Origin: Phaeoceros laevis
Taxonomy: Eukaryota > Anthocerotophyta > Anthocerotopsida > Notothyladales
Assembly: GCA_049999765.1 (NCBI GenBank)
Contig: JBNGIQ010009435.1
Location: 45,844-100,070 of the forward strand
DNA length: 54,227 nt
Direction: 5' to 3'
In this document: in pieces, positions 35,199-45,617 of the stretch
How positions within the stretch are numbered: the stretch's first letter is position 1
How the letters are laid out: every line of letters begins with the position of its first letter
The notes under the pieces: model-generated
Told to the model about the DNA's origin: nothing
What the model saw: only the letters and a program-made list of their open reading frames with translations
Databases searched by the model: none
Translations under genes and position numbers: made by a program

Positions 35199-35310
35199 TT
35201 TTTTGTTGCCCTCCTACCTGCCCAAGTTTTTTGCATACCCAAGCTTTGAACAGTTTCGCTCCTAGTCTCAACTTCAGCTCCCATGCCAGCACTACCTGCA
35301 ACCTACAGGC
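35199..35310 (+). repeat. Direct repeat, left copy (partner at 54117-54227)
   Basis: About 111 bp starting TTTTGTTGCCCTCCTACCTG and ending ACCTGCAACCTACAGGC are nearly identical (about two or three mismatches) to the last 111 bp of the window, in the same orientation. Similarity begins sharply at the left; the right-hand extent is unknown because the partner runs off the window. Confidence 0.9.
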
Positions 35311-36245
35311 CTTTTTAGCACATGCACAACAAGCCACAACTCACGGTTTTTCCGGCCTCTAGTTTTCCAATACGCACCCTGCAGAGTTCTTTTGTTTCTT
35401 TCAAGCTTTGTAGTTTACCCGTTTCCAGCTTATGACTTGCATTTTATCTGCTCACAACCTTCACTACCTAGCTCACGTTCTACAGTCCATCCCTCCAGTT
35501 TCTTTGTGCAAGTTGTGCAGATTTTGCCAAGCAACCTGGTTCGAGTATACAGACTGTTGCGAAACTCTTGCTGTTTGACAACCTACACCCCTGTCCAACA
35601 CTGCAAGCTGTTAGACAAATCGTTGGGACACAAGTACAAGCAACATGCGGGCTCTACTGCAACATGTCTCAGCAGCCATCCCAGGTTATTTTAAGTTCCT
35701 GAATGACAGTCTAGCTTGCAGCCTGAATAACTTGCTAGTATAGTAGTCTGGTTCTAACAAAAATTGCTGCATGAAGGAAGTGACTTATCAGGTGATTGCT
35801 TGCACAAGTCTTTTTGGGAAAGGTTTGCCAAGAGGCCTTCCAGAAACCTTTACAATGACCCCACTTGGCACTGATGAGGAGTGGGGGAGGTATGGGTCAC
35901 CTCCATGTACCCAAATTGACTTGCTTGGACTTGTGTCTTTAGGTTGGTATACCTCAGATGCTGTCCTGAGCAAGTTTAGGTGCCAGCAGCCTTGGCTGCT
36001 GGCCTTGTACAGTCCACGGTCAGTAAAAATTTGTGATGCTTTGCAAACTTGTCTATTTTTTACTTCGAAAATGTGGTACGATATGATGCACAAACAATGG
36101 CTATCTACCTGCCTACAACCTGCCTAGACTGGGCACGCTGCCTTACACCAAGGCATACAAAAGGTGTCATGGACTGCGACCGTGTCCACAATTATGCGAA
36201 AAATGACTTGTGTCAAAAACTGCACATACTGTGTTGCTGTCATAG
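35311..36245. other. No gene recognised; flank of the gypsy element
   Basis: No coding signal. A phrase like the minisatellite core (TCAGCAGCCATCCCAGG, about 35666-35683) appears once. The bases directly before the retroelement are CCTG (36246-36249), one half of its target duplication. Confidence 0.5.
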
Positions 36246-36249
36246 CCTG

Positions 36250-36389
36250 TGTCGTGGCACCGAGCAAGTCTGGCCGGTGGATGTGGTTTGACACAAAAAT
36301 GCGTGAAGCTTACAAAAATTGACTGCACGTCCTAAGCATCATGCCATAATAATTAACATACCTTCCTTGTTACTCGTAGCTTGTGTTCC
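36250..36389 (-). repeat. Repeat B2, 140 bp, terminal
   Basis: Partner of B1. It forms the 3' end of the element (CACGACA on the minus strand) and is followed by the target duplication. Its 5' boundary coincides exactly with the end of U2. Confidence 0.93.
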
Positions 36390-36758
36390 GAGAGCTTTAC
36401 GTCTGGGCTCTACCCAGACGGGGTCTACACCTAATGGCCACTCACAAGTAATGCTCGGCAAGCTATTCAGCATACGCAATACACCGTGCGAACATAGGAT
36501 TTCCACCTCGCACGGTGTGATTACCCTCTATTTGTGCACTCGATGATCCTTCGCGCCCGCCTGCCCGTTGGCAATGTCGGCGCCCAGCTGCCTGATCTCG
36601 CGCGCATCACACACCCTAATGGCGCCCCTAACGGCATTCCTAATTGTAGTAGCCCTAACGGCGTGCATACTAACCCCTATCCTGGCCTGCCTCATAACAA
36701 TGGCGGGTCTACATACCGAAATACTAGGCCGCGTTCACACCACAGCCACCGCACGACA
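36390..36758 (-). repeat. Repeat U2 (3' LTR-like), 369 bp
   Basis: Partner of U1 (45631-45999), about 97% identical and without indels. It is followed directly, without any spacer, by B2. Confidence 0.95.
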
Positions 36759-36760
36759 GC

Positions 36761-36900
36761 TATCGCGGCACCGAGCAAGTCTGGCCGGTGGATGTGGTTT
36801 GACACAAAAATGCGCGAAGCTTACAAAAATTGACTGCACGTCCTAAGCATCATGCCATAATAATTAACATACCTTCCTTGTTACTCGTAGCTTGCGTTCC
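36761..36900 (-). repeat. Repeat B1, 140 bp, just upstream of U2
   Basis: Matches 36250-36389 over its full 140 bp with four differences. In element orientation it starts GGAACGCAAG right after a purine run (AGAGGGGA) and ends CGCGATA, separated from U2 by only GC. With the unmutated end seen in B2 the junction would read CACGACA-GC-TGTCGTG, a perfect 16-bp palindrome. Confidence 0.93.
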
Positions 36901-37470
36901 TCCCCTCTGCAGGCTGAGCCGACTGTAAGTCGCTCAGATGCACAAGCAAGCTCACAGTAGCCCTGGGCACGAGTCCAGGGCGATGCCTTCTTGGGTGCGG
37001 GCACAGGTATTGGCAACCTAGTTGGCCTGCTAGGCTTGACATTGCCATTGTCGTAAAGCCAGGTGTAGGCAAACACCACAGCCTCCTGCCTGTTGGGATA
37101 AATGCGCACCTCCACATTAAAAGTCCGCACCTGTTCATCTTCATGGAAGATCTCTGACTGAATACTGGTGGAGGTCAGGCACCTCCTGAGTGCGCAGTTC
37201 TCTGCACAAGACACATCATAATTTTAGCTTGACACATGGTTCACACTTCCACGTATCAGCAGGCACCTCATCCAGTGGGGGCTTCAAACAGAACATGTGA
37301 TAGCCGCGATTGCAGCGGTTACATAAAAGCATGACATCTTCATCGCCGGTCCTTCCACACACTTCACATGGCCAGTCAGCTGGTGGCTGCCAAGAGGTAG
37401 GATGCAGTGTGGTGTCAAGGTTGGGAAGATGGCACGGGGCCAAGTGCTTAACGTGCTCCTTCCACCTCCT
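36864..37470 (-). CDS. PHD finger and C-terminal tail of the gypsy polyprotein
   Basis: Directly after the integrase C-terminus (WKEHVKHLAPCHLPNL, reached across one TGA near 37480) lies a complete C4HC3 PHD finger: CEVCGRTGDEDVMLLCNRCN, RGYHMFCLKPPLDEVPADTW and KCEPC (about 37370-37230). PHD fingers read the histone H3 tail. It occupies the position of the chromodomain in chromoviruses, which directs integration to marked chromatin, so a targeting role is a reasonable inference. A further basic region of about 115 residues follows (37214-36864) in a shifted frame and runs into repeat B1. Confidence 0.88.
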
Positions 37471-38466
37471 GCCATCAGCTCATTCAAGCTCTGCCACACC
37501 CTGATTGCCGATAGTGACCACCCTGAGCACCACCCGATTGGTTTTGACATCGAGTGTAGTCTTTGGATCATGCTGCAAGTATACATAGTCACCACTCTGG
37601 AATTTCTTGAGCTTGGGCTTCCATGAACCGCCCCTGGTGAATGCGTATCGCAGCTGATCTCTGTGTTGGGCAATTGCAAGATTTTCCATTGCCATGGGAA
37701 GAATTCTCTCAAACATAGCGCCCCGCTCCTTGAGCCCTCTGAGGCATTCTTCCAGATCAGTGCTCCAATCAACTGCTTGTGTGTATGTGTCCTGAACGAT
37801 GTTGGGCATAATCGGATTCCGACCCAACAGCAAATAATAAGGGCTAAAATTAGCCAGAGCCGCCTGTGCACTAATTCTGTAACCAAGGAGTATGTAGGGC
37901 AGACGCTCACCCCATCTGCTTGCATCTTCCTCCAAGCAATACTTCCGCAATGCTGCCTTTATCGTCTGCACCAATCACTCTGCCAGGCCATCTGCTTGCG
38001 GATGGTCTCTAGATGTCCTGCGGTGGTCAATCAAGCTTCAATCTAGTAGCTCTTGAAAATCTCCTCAAAATTCAGTCCCCTGGTCTGCTAACACCTCCGG
38101 AGGCACATCCGCCAAACCGAGACAGCACCGTCTGCAGGAAGGCACGGGCTGTGTTCTGCGAAGTCTTTCTCGGGAAGACGGCAATCTCTGCCCACTTGGA
38201 GAAATGCTCTATCATAATCATGCAATGTCTGTTGCCACTCCTCGTGAGTGGAAGCTCCGGCATAAGATCAATGGACCAGCGGAAAAATAATCCTTTGATT
38301 GGCAGCGAATGCAAGATCACATCAGCTGCTGTGAACCTGGCCTTCACCCTGTCGCAGACCGCACATTCAGACACGACCTGTTCCACATTGCTGTACATTC
38401 CTGCCCAGAAATACAAAGGCTGCAACATGCGGTGGGTGCGTTTCACCCCAAAGTGCCCTAGCTCCT
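37470..38466 (-). pseudogene. DDE integrase (retroviral-type)
   Basis: The HHCC zinc-binding part is recognisable (HKELGHF after a 1-nt shift near 38465, then SECAVCDRVKARF). The catalytic core has WSIDLMPELP (first Asp), ADQGTEFEEIF (second Asp, about 38070) and HPQADGLAE (Glu, about 37995), then LPYILLGYRISAQAAL and FSPYYLLLGRNP. This is a D,D35E integrase that joins element DNA to the host. TAG and TGA stops lie between the second Asp and the Glu (about 38025-38050) and further indels follow. Its presence matters because the repeat layout resembles elements that use a tyrosine recombinase. Confidence 0.95.
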
Positions 38467-40480
38467 TATGTACGCCTCAATGAGAGCACGTCGTGATCCT
38501 GGAGGTGGCACCTTCCTGTCCACATCCCTGCCTGTCACATACAACTCGCCTTCAGACCAGTAGTATCCGCGCACCTTGGCCTGCAACTGCAACCTCTGCT
38601 TGCTGGTCAATTCCTCAGGTAACTCTTCACCTTTGAGAAATTTAATAGCATTTTGATCCTGCCAGACATCTCTGACCGATTCAGTTAGCAGCACCGACAT
38701 GGGTGTATCCACCTCCTCCCCAGCTAGTAGTGCAAGGCAAGCTGAGGGTGACATGGGACGAGGACCCTCGTCTTGTCGTGCCCCAGTGCTATCTTGGTCA
38801 CTAGGCAACGGATTGTTGGACAGCCCATCAACATTGCTATGAACCCTGCCTGCTCGGCGTACAATGGTCATATCATACTCAGACAACAACAATGCCCACC
38901 TCACAAGCTTACCAGACAGTTTCGTGTTGGTCATCAGCCAGTTGAGAGGCTGATGGTCTGTCACAATCTGAAAATTCCGTCCATACAAATATGGCCTGAA
39001 GTGTAGGACTGCCCACATACTGGCCAGGCATTCATCCTTGTAAGAGGAGTAGTCTGCCTCGGCTGCGTTATTGGAGCGACTAGTGTACGCCACAACATGT
39101 TCATGCCCCTGCTCATCCGTTTGTGCTAGTACTACACCAATGCCAAGCATGCTCCAGTCTGTATACAACACAAAGGACTTGCTAAAGTCGGCCCTTGCCA
39201 GCACGGGATAGTTGCTGAGTTGTTCCTTCTTTAGTTCGGTCCAGGCCACTTCCTGCTCTTGACCCCAGCTCCATGGCACCTCCTTCTTAAGTAGCTCATA
39301 TAGCGGCTTACAGATGCGTGACATGTCTTTGCAGAACCTTCTGTAGTAATTGCACAAACCTAAAAAGGCCCTCAAGGCTGCCAAATCTCCAAGCCTTGGC
39401 ATCTTGGAAATGGCAGTGATTTTGGCTGCTTGTGGCTCAATGCCTCCTGGCGAAAATAGGTGCCCCAAGTATTCCACCTGCTGCCAGCCAAACTTGCACT
39501 TGCCTGGGTGTGCTTTCAACCCACAAGCCTCAAGTCGTTTCAACAACTGCTCTACATGGTCCATGTGTTGTTCAAAAGTGTCACTGAAGACTACTAAGTC
39601 ATCGATATAGCATTTGACAAATGGTAAACCTACAAGCTCTAAATCCATCACCTACTGAAAGTGTATGGAGCTGTTCTTGAGTCCAGACGGCATACCTTCC
39701 CACTCCCACAAGCCGTCCTTCCCACAAGCCGTGCTTCCCCCAAAAGGCCGTCTTGTGTTTGTCATCCTCCTCAATCAGAATCTGGTTGAACCCCTGGCGC
39801 ATGTCCAGGGTTGTAAAGTATTTGCTTGACCAATGGCATAAAAAATCTCGTTAGGAGTGGGCATAGGATAGTTGTCTTGTGCCGTCACTGCATTCAAGGG
39901 GCGATAATCGCCACACAGTCTCTTCTCTGTCCACTCGCCCTTCTCGTCCTTCTTTGCAGGCAGGACCGTGGCCGCTGCGTACTGAGACTCTGATTTTCTT
40001 ATCAGTCCCGCCTCCACAAGCTCCTTGCACCTAGAATCCACGATCTGCCATTCTGCCTGGCTCAGTCGATGTCGTCTCCTGAATATGGGTTTTTTGTTGC
40101 TGACAGGCACAGAGAATTTGTGCTTGCCATATTTACCCAACTCCTTCATGTTGAACGCGAATGCATGTCTATACTTGTCAAGCAGTCTCCGCATCTGCTC
40201 CTGCTCCTTGTTGAGGCATTCATTGACACACCAGGCGTACTTCTCCATTCCTAAGGCCTTGGCACGGGGAACTTTTTCAGTTTGCCTTCCCCCTAGCCTG
40301 CTAGGATCATCTCCTGATGCGTTGCCAAGTTCTGCCTCAGCTGCGCATTCTTGCGATGCTGCTAAGGCTGCAGCCTCACGATCCTCACACGCAACTTCTG
40401 GTTTGGTTCCTTGCTGTTTCATAGTCAGCCTAGTGAGGCAGCTGACCCTCTCTGCATGCTCAACTGATGGGCCAACCCTG
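38458..40480 (-). pseudogene. Gypsy reverse transcriptase and RNase H
   Basis: RT fingers and palm: FRRRHRLSQAEWQIVDSRCK, GDYRPLNAVTAQDNYPMP, motif A TLDMRQGFNQI and the catalytic YIDDLVVFSD (about 39600). The RNase H domain follows: FVLYTDWSMLGIGVVLAQ (about 39170), YSSYKDECLASMWAVLHFRP and VTDHQPLNWL, ending before an integrase linker. Lesions seen: a 1-nt loss near 39825, a 16-bp tandem duplication (GGCTTGTGGGAAGGAC type, about 39700-39730) that throws the frame, and a TAG near 39652. The enzyme would copy element RNA into DNA. Sequence type is clearly Ty3/gypsy, not DIRS or Copia. Confidence 0.95.
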
Positions 40481-40499
40481 TAGTGGTGGTGGTGTTGAT

Positions 40500-40740
40500 T
40501 ATTTGAGGAGGTTATCGGCCCCATAGAGGGTCCCCCCCTACCCCGGATAAGGACACCCGCATGCGGACGGGTATAGTAGTTTTTATGTTCTTAGTAAAGT
40601 GCCGCCGATCACCCACATTGCACGGGTCCCAGGGTGAACTAGGGATCCCACTAAATGGCTCTAAAGTGAGCATTTAGTTTGCTGTGGTTGGCTTGCAACT
40701 AAATTAAGAATATAAAAACTTTCCGAAAGAAAGGAGGTTT
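40500..40740 (+). repeat. Short interspersed repeat, copy 2, inside the retrotransposon
   Basis: Homologous to 4128-4362 (see shared blocks there). It is bracketed by the similar phrases GTGGTGGTGGTGTTGATTATTT (ending 40502) and GTGGTGGTGGTGAATTATTT (about 40773-40792), which may be a target duplication of about 20 bp, as made by LINE machinery. Copy 1 does not show such flanks clearly. Confidence 0.7.
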
Positions 40741-41864
40741 AAAACCCTAAGATTGGTCAGCGGAGTATTCTGTGGTGGTGGTGGTGAATTATTTACGTAA
40801 GGTGAGACGGTGCTAGTCCTTGCATGAAACAAGAAGAAGTGGACGGTTTGCCTTAGTCGACATAGTGTGTTAGTCGACTTGGTGTTTTTGCCTATCCTGG
40901 CTAGCATCAAGACGCATGTGTTGATAATTTGTAGCTCATAGGAGTTTATGGAGTTGATAGCATTACAGCCATGGTAACTTAAGTGGAACGCGCTGGTCTC
41001 TGGCAGGGATCATCATTTTCAGTTCACCTTCGGCCACTCAATCTTCTGCATTAGCTTTTGCATTCCCTCCTTTTGAGGTAGTTTTCAATGAAGACTGTGC
41101 ATTGTCGTCCTCTACCAGTGGAAACGACTTGGATGATTTTCAGCTTTCTAGTTTATGCAACAGGAAAACCTGCTGCACTCTCGTCTGTCTCAGCCATTGA
41201 TGATTTCAATTGAGTCCGTCAAACAAGCCACCATAATTGGTAGTCACGATCATGACATATGCCTGACGGTTGTAACTCCAAGAATCAGCTGGGCAGGGGT
41301 GCTCGCGGTCTGACATGCGCACAAGCATTGTATCACCATTTGGGAAGCCGCATGTCCGCACTACTTGAGAGCGCAGCCTGTGGAAATCTGATTTCGAAAT
41401 CAGCAACAAAGGCTGCCAGCAACTGGTATGTACGCGGGCTTCAAATGCTGGCTCTCTATCTGGAACTGGAGAGCAGTTGTTCTTCATCTTTCATGAGATC
41501 TGCAGAACTTGGCGACGATGAACAGAATTTGGACAAGCTGCCGGTTTTGTGTGCCTTTCCTCTTGTGGGTCCTATTTTTGGTGAGACCGGTTGCACCTCC
41601 TGAATATGTGGATAACCTTGAGGGGCCGGACGAGGTGGATGATAGTACTGGTGTCTTGCAGATGGGCAGGGAGATGCACGCAAGATTGTCAAAAGAGGTA
41701 TACTGGATGATGTAGTGGTTGGCAACTGCCTGGTATACATGTATGCAAAGTGTGGTGTGTTGGTAGATGCACGGCTTGTTTTTAATAGCATTGACACAAA
41801 GAATGTGGTAGCATGGACAGCCCTGATTGCTACATATGCACAGCAAGGACTCAGCCAAGAGGAA
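40503..41864. other. 1.36-kb foreign insertion between methyltransferase and RT
   Basis: Retroelement coding ends at 41864 (right) and resumes near 40500 (left). The inserted DNA begins at the left with a copy of the short repeat seen at 4.1 kb, and ends at the right with a PPR gene fragment on the opposite strand. The middle (40795-41640) has no recognised content. Confidence 0.75.
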
Positions 41865-41866
41865 TC
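41655..41866 (+). pseudogene. Pentatricopeptide-repeat (PPR) protein fragment
   Basis: The plus strand gives GREMHARLSK, then after a 1-nt shift VVVGNCLVYMYAKCGVLVDA followed by RLVFNSIDTKNVVAWTALIA, which is the hallmark of plant PLS-class PPR proteins (VGNxLVxMYAKCG; DARxVFxxxxxxNVVxWTxxI). Only about 1.5 to 2 repeats are present, ending at YAQQG where methyltransferase sequence starts. An AG acceptor (TGTCTTGCAG) just before suggests it was a spliced exon of a host gene. PPR proteins bind organelle RNA; this scrap cannot function. Confidence 0.85.
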
Positions 41867-43073
41867 ACCCAACGCACGCAGTTCACATCAAATGCCCTGC
41901 CCAGCAGCCGGCATCGAACTCCTTCACTCAGCCCAGCCACAGCAGTGGTTCCAACTTGGAATCCCATTGCTGCCTCTCGCTCCTCGGCCTTGGGCTCACC
42001 CAGCTCTTTTCCATTTTGATCAAGCACTGTGCCCGTACCCCCCTTCCTGAACGCAAATGATCCAGATGCACTCATGAAAGTGGGCCAAGCCACACGAGGC
42101 TTGCCAGGCTCATCAACACAGAATTGTGGCAGCCTGTCTGCCTTCACCACTGCTCTCGCATGCCTTCCTGGCAACAATATATCTGCCAGCTTGTTCTCTG
42201 GCCACTGTGTGAGACCCCTCATCTTTCGGAAGTGGCTTGCAGGGGCCACATTGGTCCAGAAACTCCATAACCGATGCGCATTGGATCCAAATTGCATAGG
42301 ATCTAAGATCACTTCTTCTCCCAGCCAGCTCTTGATTTCTTGGTAATCCCTCTTCAGTTTGTCCCTTCTGTCAAATCCTGCCGGTACATTCTCCAATAGG
42401 TACCAGCAGGGGTCCCGTTGCCTCTGAATTATTTTCAGAATGCGGATGATTTCATGGAACACTGTGCAACGTCCGTCTGTCAATCCAGTCCTCTTCCTGC
42501 TGCTGACATGCTTTGACACTCCCATCCAGCCACAACCATGTCAACATTTCTCCCTAATGCCTTGAAGTGTTCTTCACCCAACAATCTTATGTCTTCTGGA
42601 AAAAGCGTTTGAAACCCCTTCGTGGCTGTGTCAGGCAGCAAGTTTGGGTATTCCCTGCTCAGTTCCTCCACCCTCGCCCTGGCCGTAATTTGTGCATTCC
42701 AGTTAGGATCGTAGTAGAGGTACTTATGGATTTTTATTCCACTCCTCAGCACTGCTTCCAAGCCTGTGCTCAGTCCTGCACACATCTCCAGCAGTACGAT
42801 ACCTTCAGCCCTTGGCTGCCATGTAATGGTAGACTGGTTTATATGATCCTTCCTTTCTTCCATGCGTTGTTCCATGGGTGCCATGCACTGCTCAGGTTCA
42901 TAATTGTTTAGTGGTGGAGTGTGATGTGAACCTTGCTCCTCCCTCTGTTCAGCCTCAGCTAATTCCTTGCTGGGCTCCAACGTCATGCCGGTGCTGACCA
43001 GCACATTCTCTTCACTTTCTTCGTCAATCTCTAGTACATCCATCCACATTTCAATGGCGCATTCAAGCACCAC
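41864..43073 (-). pseudogene. C5-cytosine DNA methyltransferase-like domain
   Basis: After an acidic spacer, the minus strand encodes the ordered motifs of C5-methyltransferases: motif I LLEMCAGLSTGLEAVL (about 42800), motif IV VVAGWECQSMSAAGRG (about 42500-42540), motif VI YLLENVPAG (about 42400), motif VIII-like FGSNAHRLWSFW (about 42290) and motif IX-X EEREAAMGF ... LLGRAF (about 41900-41960). AHRxxxFWxN resembles DNMT3/DRM-type enzymes. SAM-dependent methylation of cytosine in DNA is the expected reaction. In this copy a 1-nt deletion (about 42486-42495) splits the domain. Motif IV has Glu-Cys instead of the usual Pro-Cys. The domain ends at 41864, where unrelated DNA begins. Position between protease and RT shows it is part of the element, not host sequence. 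Confidence 0.87.
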
Positions 43074-43141
43074 ATAAGCTTGTCTTCAGGTTCGACTACC
43101 CTTGCCATACATGTCGAAAATGACTCTCCTCCAGTGCTTCT

Positions 43142-43504
43142 TCACATCTTAAGCGGTATGGTGGCAATCTGCTCATAGTTGCCATCCCTCCACTTGGGTC
43201 GATAAAATGCTATCTCCCCACATGGGTCAACACCCATGGCAGGGCCATGTGTTGCATCTGCACCCATGATGATGTCATAATTGACTGCATCTGTGACAAG
43301 ACAGAACACCATTACCTCGCACTCATCCACAGCGTTTGGTTTAAACACAAGCTTGTGTCTGTTCCTTGTAATGCCTAACACCTTTTCTTTTGTACCTGCA
43401 GCTGTAGACAACCTGGGGCTCTCCATTAGTTTCTCTCCGTACAGTCCTAAGGCATGCTTCACTGCTCTGCCCACGATGATAGGCTCGGCCCCAGTGTCAA
43501 CCAA
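43142..43504 (-). CDS. Retropepsin (aspartic protease)
   Basis: The active site VDTGAEPIIV lies at the start and YDIIMGADATHG at the flap/second conserved region, with a hydrophobic-Gly spacing typical of gypsy proteases. It would cleave the gag-pol polyprotein. The frame closes at 43142 with TGA directly after PLKM; the methyltransferase block follows in another register after about 70 bases. Confidence 0.85.
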   Translation of the reverse strand: MVDTGAEPIIVGRAVKHALGLYGEKLMESPRLSTAAGTKEKVLGITRNRHKLVFKPNAVDECEVMVFCLVTDAVNYDIIMGADATHGPAMGVDPCGEIAFYRPKWRDGNYEQIATIPLKM

Positions 43505-44496
43505 TACCTTTTGGGTGCATATCCATCCAGCGTTACATGTCTCATCTCATTGTTCACCATGGCTATTCCCCCTTTGCTTTTCATTCTCTCTTCATGTGAG
43601 ATTGGAGATGGTGCATGCACTGGAAGGTTGCCTTGCAGCTGTACCGTCTCACCCTCATCTTCATCTCTACGGTTGATCCATCGTAACACCGCCAGCCGTA
43701 GATCTCCAGCCGCCATGCCCATGCCACCTAGACTCAAGCATTGGCTGTCCATGATTCTCTGCAACACGACCTCTGCTGCCAACCTCGGCAGAGTCCTGCT
43801 CATGCGTCTTCCCACTTCCAGTGATTCAGGATTTGTGTTCGCACCCGCTTTTTGTATGAATGATCGAGGCATTTTTGCAAACACCTTTGTTGGTGGCTTT
43901 GCCTTGCTGCTCTCTCCGGTCCCCACCTCACTCGGTACCGTCTTCTCTTTGGCTTTGGAACCACTTCCATCCTTGGCACTTCTTGCAACGCTGGCAATGT
44001 ACACCGACCACTCATCCTCATCCTCCTCGCATTCCCCTTCAGGCTCTTCCATCCTAGTTGTTTGAACCGAGAGTGCCAGCTCTAGTTTGGTCTGCAAACT
44101 TTCGATTTTTGCCATCATGGCTCGACGATCATCTCCTCTTCTCACTGGACTCTTACTCCTACTGGGTGCTCTCTCCTTGTTGCTCTCCGAGGCTGCCCCA
44201 TTTGTAACAGAAGGCCTAAGCTCCGGGTGTGCCTTCCAGCAGGCCTCCTCCGAGTGTCCAAATCGGTCACACTCAGGACAGGCGTGCTGTCCCTTGCTTC
44301 CGCACCACCTATACTCGCAATCCCTGCTCAGATGCGGCCCCAAGCACCGCGGGCATCTTTCAAAACTCACAGCAGTATTGGCTGGCCGCTCCTTCTTGTA
44401 GCTGTCGATGTACGAGCCTCGCTCCCTTCCTGGTGATGGCGAGGATTGCCTTCCGCCATACCCGTGTCCCTTGCCGCTAAGGTTGCGTCGCTCCAA
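43459..44496 (-). CDS. Gag C-terminal part with two zinc knuckles
   Basis: Two CCHC-like knuckles lie close together: CPRCLGPHLSRDC (C-x2-C-x3-H-x4-C) and CPECDRFGHSEEAC (C-x2-C-x4-H-x4-C), at about 44360-44230, the nucleocapsid part that binds RNA. They are followed by basic, Ser-rich linkers, a Glu-rich patch and a conserved-looking stretch (LGGMGMAAGDLRLAVLRWIN) before the protease. The frame ends near 43459, running over the protease in a different register; protease expression would need a -1 shift or this is a 1-nt lesion. Confidence 0.85.
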   Translation of the reverse strand: MERRNLSGKGHGYGGRQSSPSPGRERGSYIDSYKKERPANTAVSFERCPRCLGPHLSRDCEYRWCGSKGQHACPECDRFGHSEEACWKAHPELRPSVTNGAASESNKERAPSRSKSPVRRGDDRRAMMAKIESLQTKLELALSVQTTRMEEPEGECEEDEDEWSVYIASVARSAKDGSGSKAKEKTVPSEVGTGESSKAKPPTKVFAKMPRSFIQKAGANTNPESLEVGRRMSRTLPRLAAEVVLQRIMDSQCLSLGGMGMAAGDLRLAVLRWINRRDEDEGETVQLQGNLPVHAPSPISHEERMKSKGGIAMVNNEMRHVTLDGYAPKRYWLTLGPSLSSWAEQ

Positions 44497-45266
44497 TACG
44501 CAGTAGAATAGGCATCTGCTGGCACGACCCTCTCCGCCATTTCATACACGTCCTTCAAGTCATAACTCGTGCCATACCTCATGTGAACAACGTTCATTAC
44601 CTTCATTCGCTGCTTGTAGGGCATAGCCCCGAGGAAATCCTCTGCTGCATCTCTGGAATTTCTGAGGCCACTGTCCTCCATAAGTGACTCCAGCCTGATG
44701 TACGCGCATTTGAGAGACTTCCCAGGCCGAAATGCAAAGCGCTGCAACTCCAACATCTTCTCAGCAGTCGCCGTTGGAAATTCCCTTTTGAGCATGTTGA
44801 ACATGGCAGCCTCCAGCGGATCGAAGTCCACCTTCCTCTCCTTGGTGATCACAATTTTGATCCCGTCATCTGTCTTCTTGGTCTCCTTAACCTCTTCCCA
44901 GCACGCATCCATAATGGACTGCCTGTGTCTTCGAAAGGTATTCAGTGCAGCTCCCCCCAAGTACTTAGAAAACCGTGCCATGGCAAAATCGTCAGTGAAC
45001 CTCTCGGACTTGAGCCTCATCTCCGCCATCGATGCCAGAAACCGGTCAATGAAGTCCTCCAGCGGCAGGGTGCCATGTTTCCCTGTGAACAGTTCGTCTC
45101 TGCCACTCTTTGGCTCGTCCATGCTGGGCTCACACCTCCATGCACTGCCCGCTGGCTCTTCCTCTAGCTCAAACATGCGCGGCGGACTGAATTCTCTCGC
45201 ACCCCGTCTTCCAACCTTCACTGGCGGGCTGACTGTGTAGGGAGTGTCATTCCAAAACGGCCTCAA
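44367..45266 (-). CDS. Gag, capsid-type N-terminal part
   Basis: A 299-codon frame with charged, helix-rich character and the phrase HGTLPLEDFIDRFLASMAEM followed by FSKYLGGAALNTFRRHR, resembling the Ty3/gypsy gag core (retrotrans_gag). The protein would assemble the particle that packages element RNA. The first ATG is not certain. The frame leaves the gag register near 44490, where a 1-nt shift leads into the zinc-knuckle part on an overlapping frame, so in this copy gag is split. Confidence 0.8.
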   Translation of the reverse strand: MRPFWNDTPYTVSPPVKVGRRGAREFSPPRMFELEEEPAGSAWRCEPSMDEPKSGRDELFTGKHGTLPLEDFIDRFLASMAEMRLKSERFTDDFAMARFSKYLGGAALNTFRRHRQSIMDACWEEVKETKKTDDGIKIVITKERKVDFDPLEAAMFNMLKREFPTATAEKMLELQRFAFRPGKSLKCAYIRLESLMEDSGLRNSRDAAEDFLGAMPYKQRMKVMNVVHMRYGTSYDLKDVYEMAERVVPADAYSTAYWSDATLAARDTGMAEGNPRHHQEGSEARTSTATRRSGQPILL

Positions 45267-45617
45267 GGTGTGCGGGGTGCTCCATCCTCAAGCATCAGGT
45301 GTATTCCACACACGTCCGCCAGCCTCTGGTGTGTTCCACACGCGACCGCCGTCCTCTGATTCCTCCGGATCCAACATACATTGCTGCCAGTTTCCTAATG
45401 CGCCCTGCTTGTTCTTCAAAACTTCTCATGCAATCAGTTCAACTAAAAAAAAGACGACTCACGGCTGCAGGATTTCACCTGACCATGGCCTCGAGCACTT
45501 CTATGCACGATTCCGCATCGAATGTCCCTGCTGGGAATGAGGATCCCGACGCCATGCTTTCCTCTCCTGCATTGATGCCACCATGTGTGCACCTCAGACA
45601 GAGCATGAGCGTAAATG

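Noticed and set aside
36384-36900. Solo LTR with a 140-bp target duplication
   Set aside because: Target duplications of LTR elements are 4-6 bp; the 140-bp repeats have boundaries coinciding with U2 and the element end, so they belong to the element.
43495-43525. Programmed -1 frameshift site (CCCAAAAGG) between gag and protease
   Set aside because: The slip heptamer is not in the required phase relative to the gag frame, so a single-base lesion is as likely; not claimed.
38980-45240. Long plus-strand frames across the gypsy element
   Set aside because: They mirror the minus-strand gag-pol coding sequence and contain no domain of their own, except for the PPR fragment.
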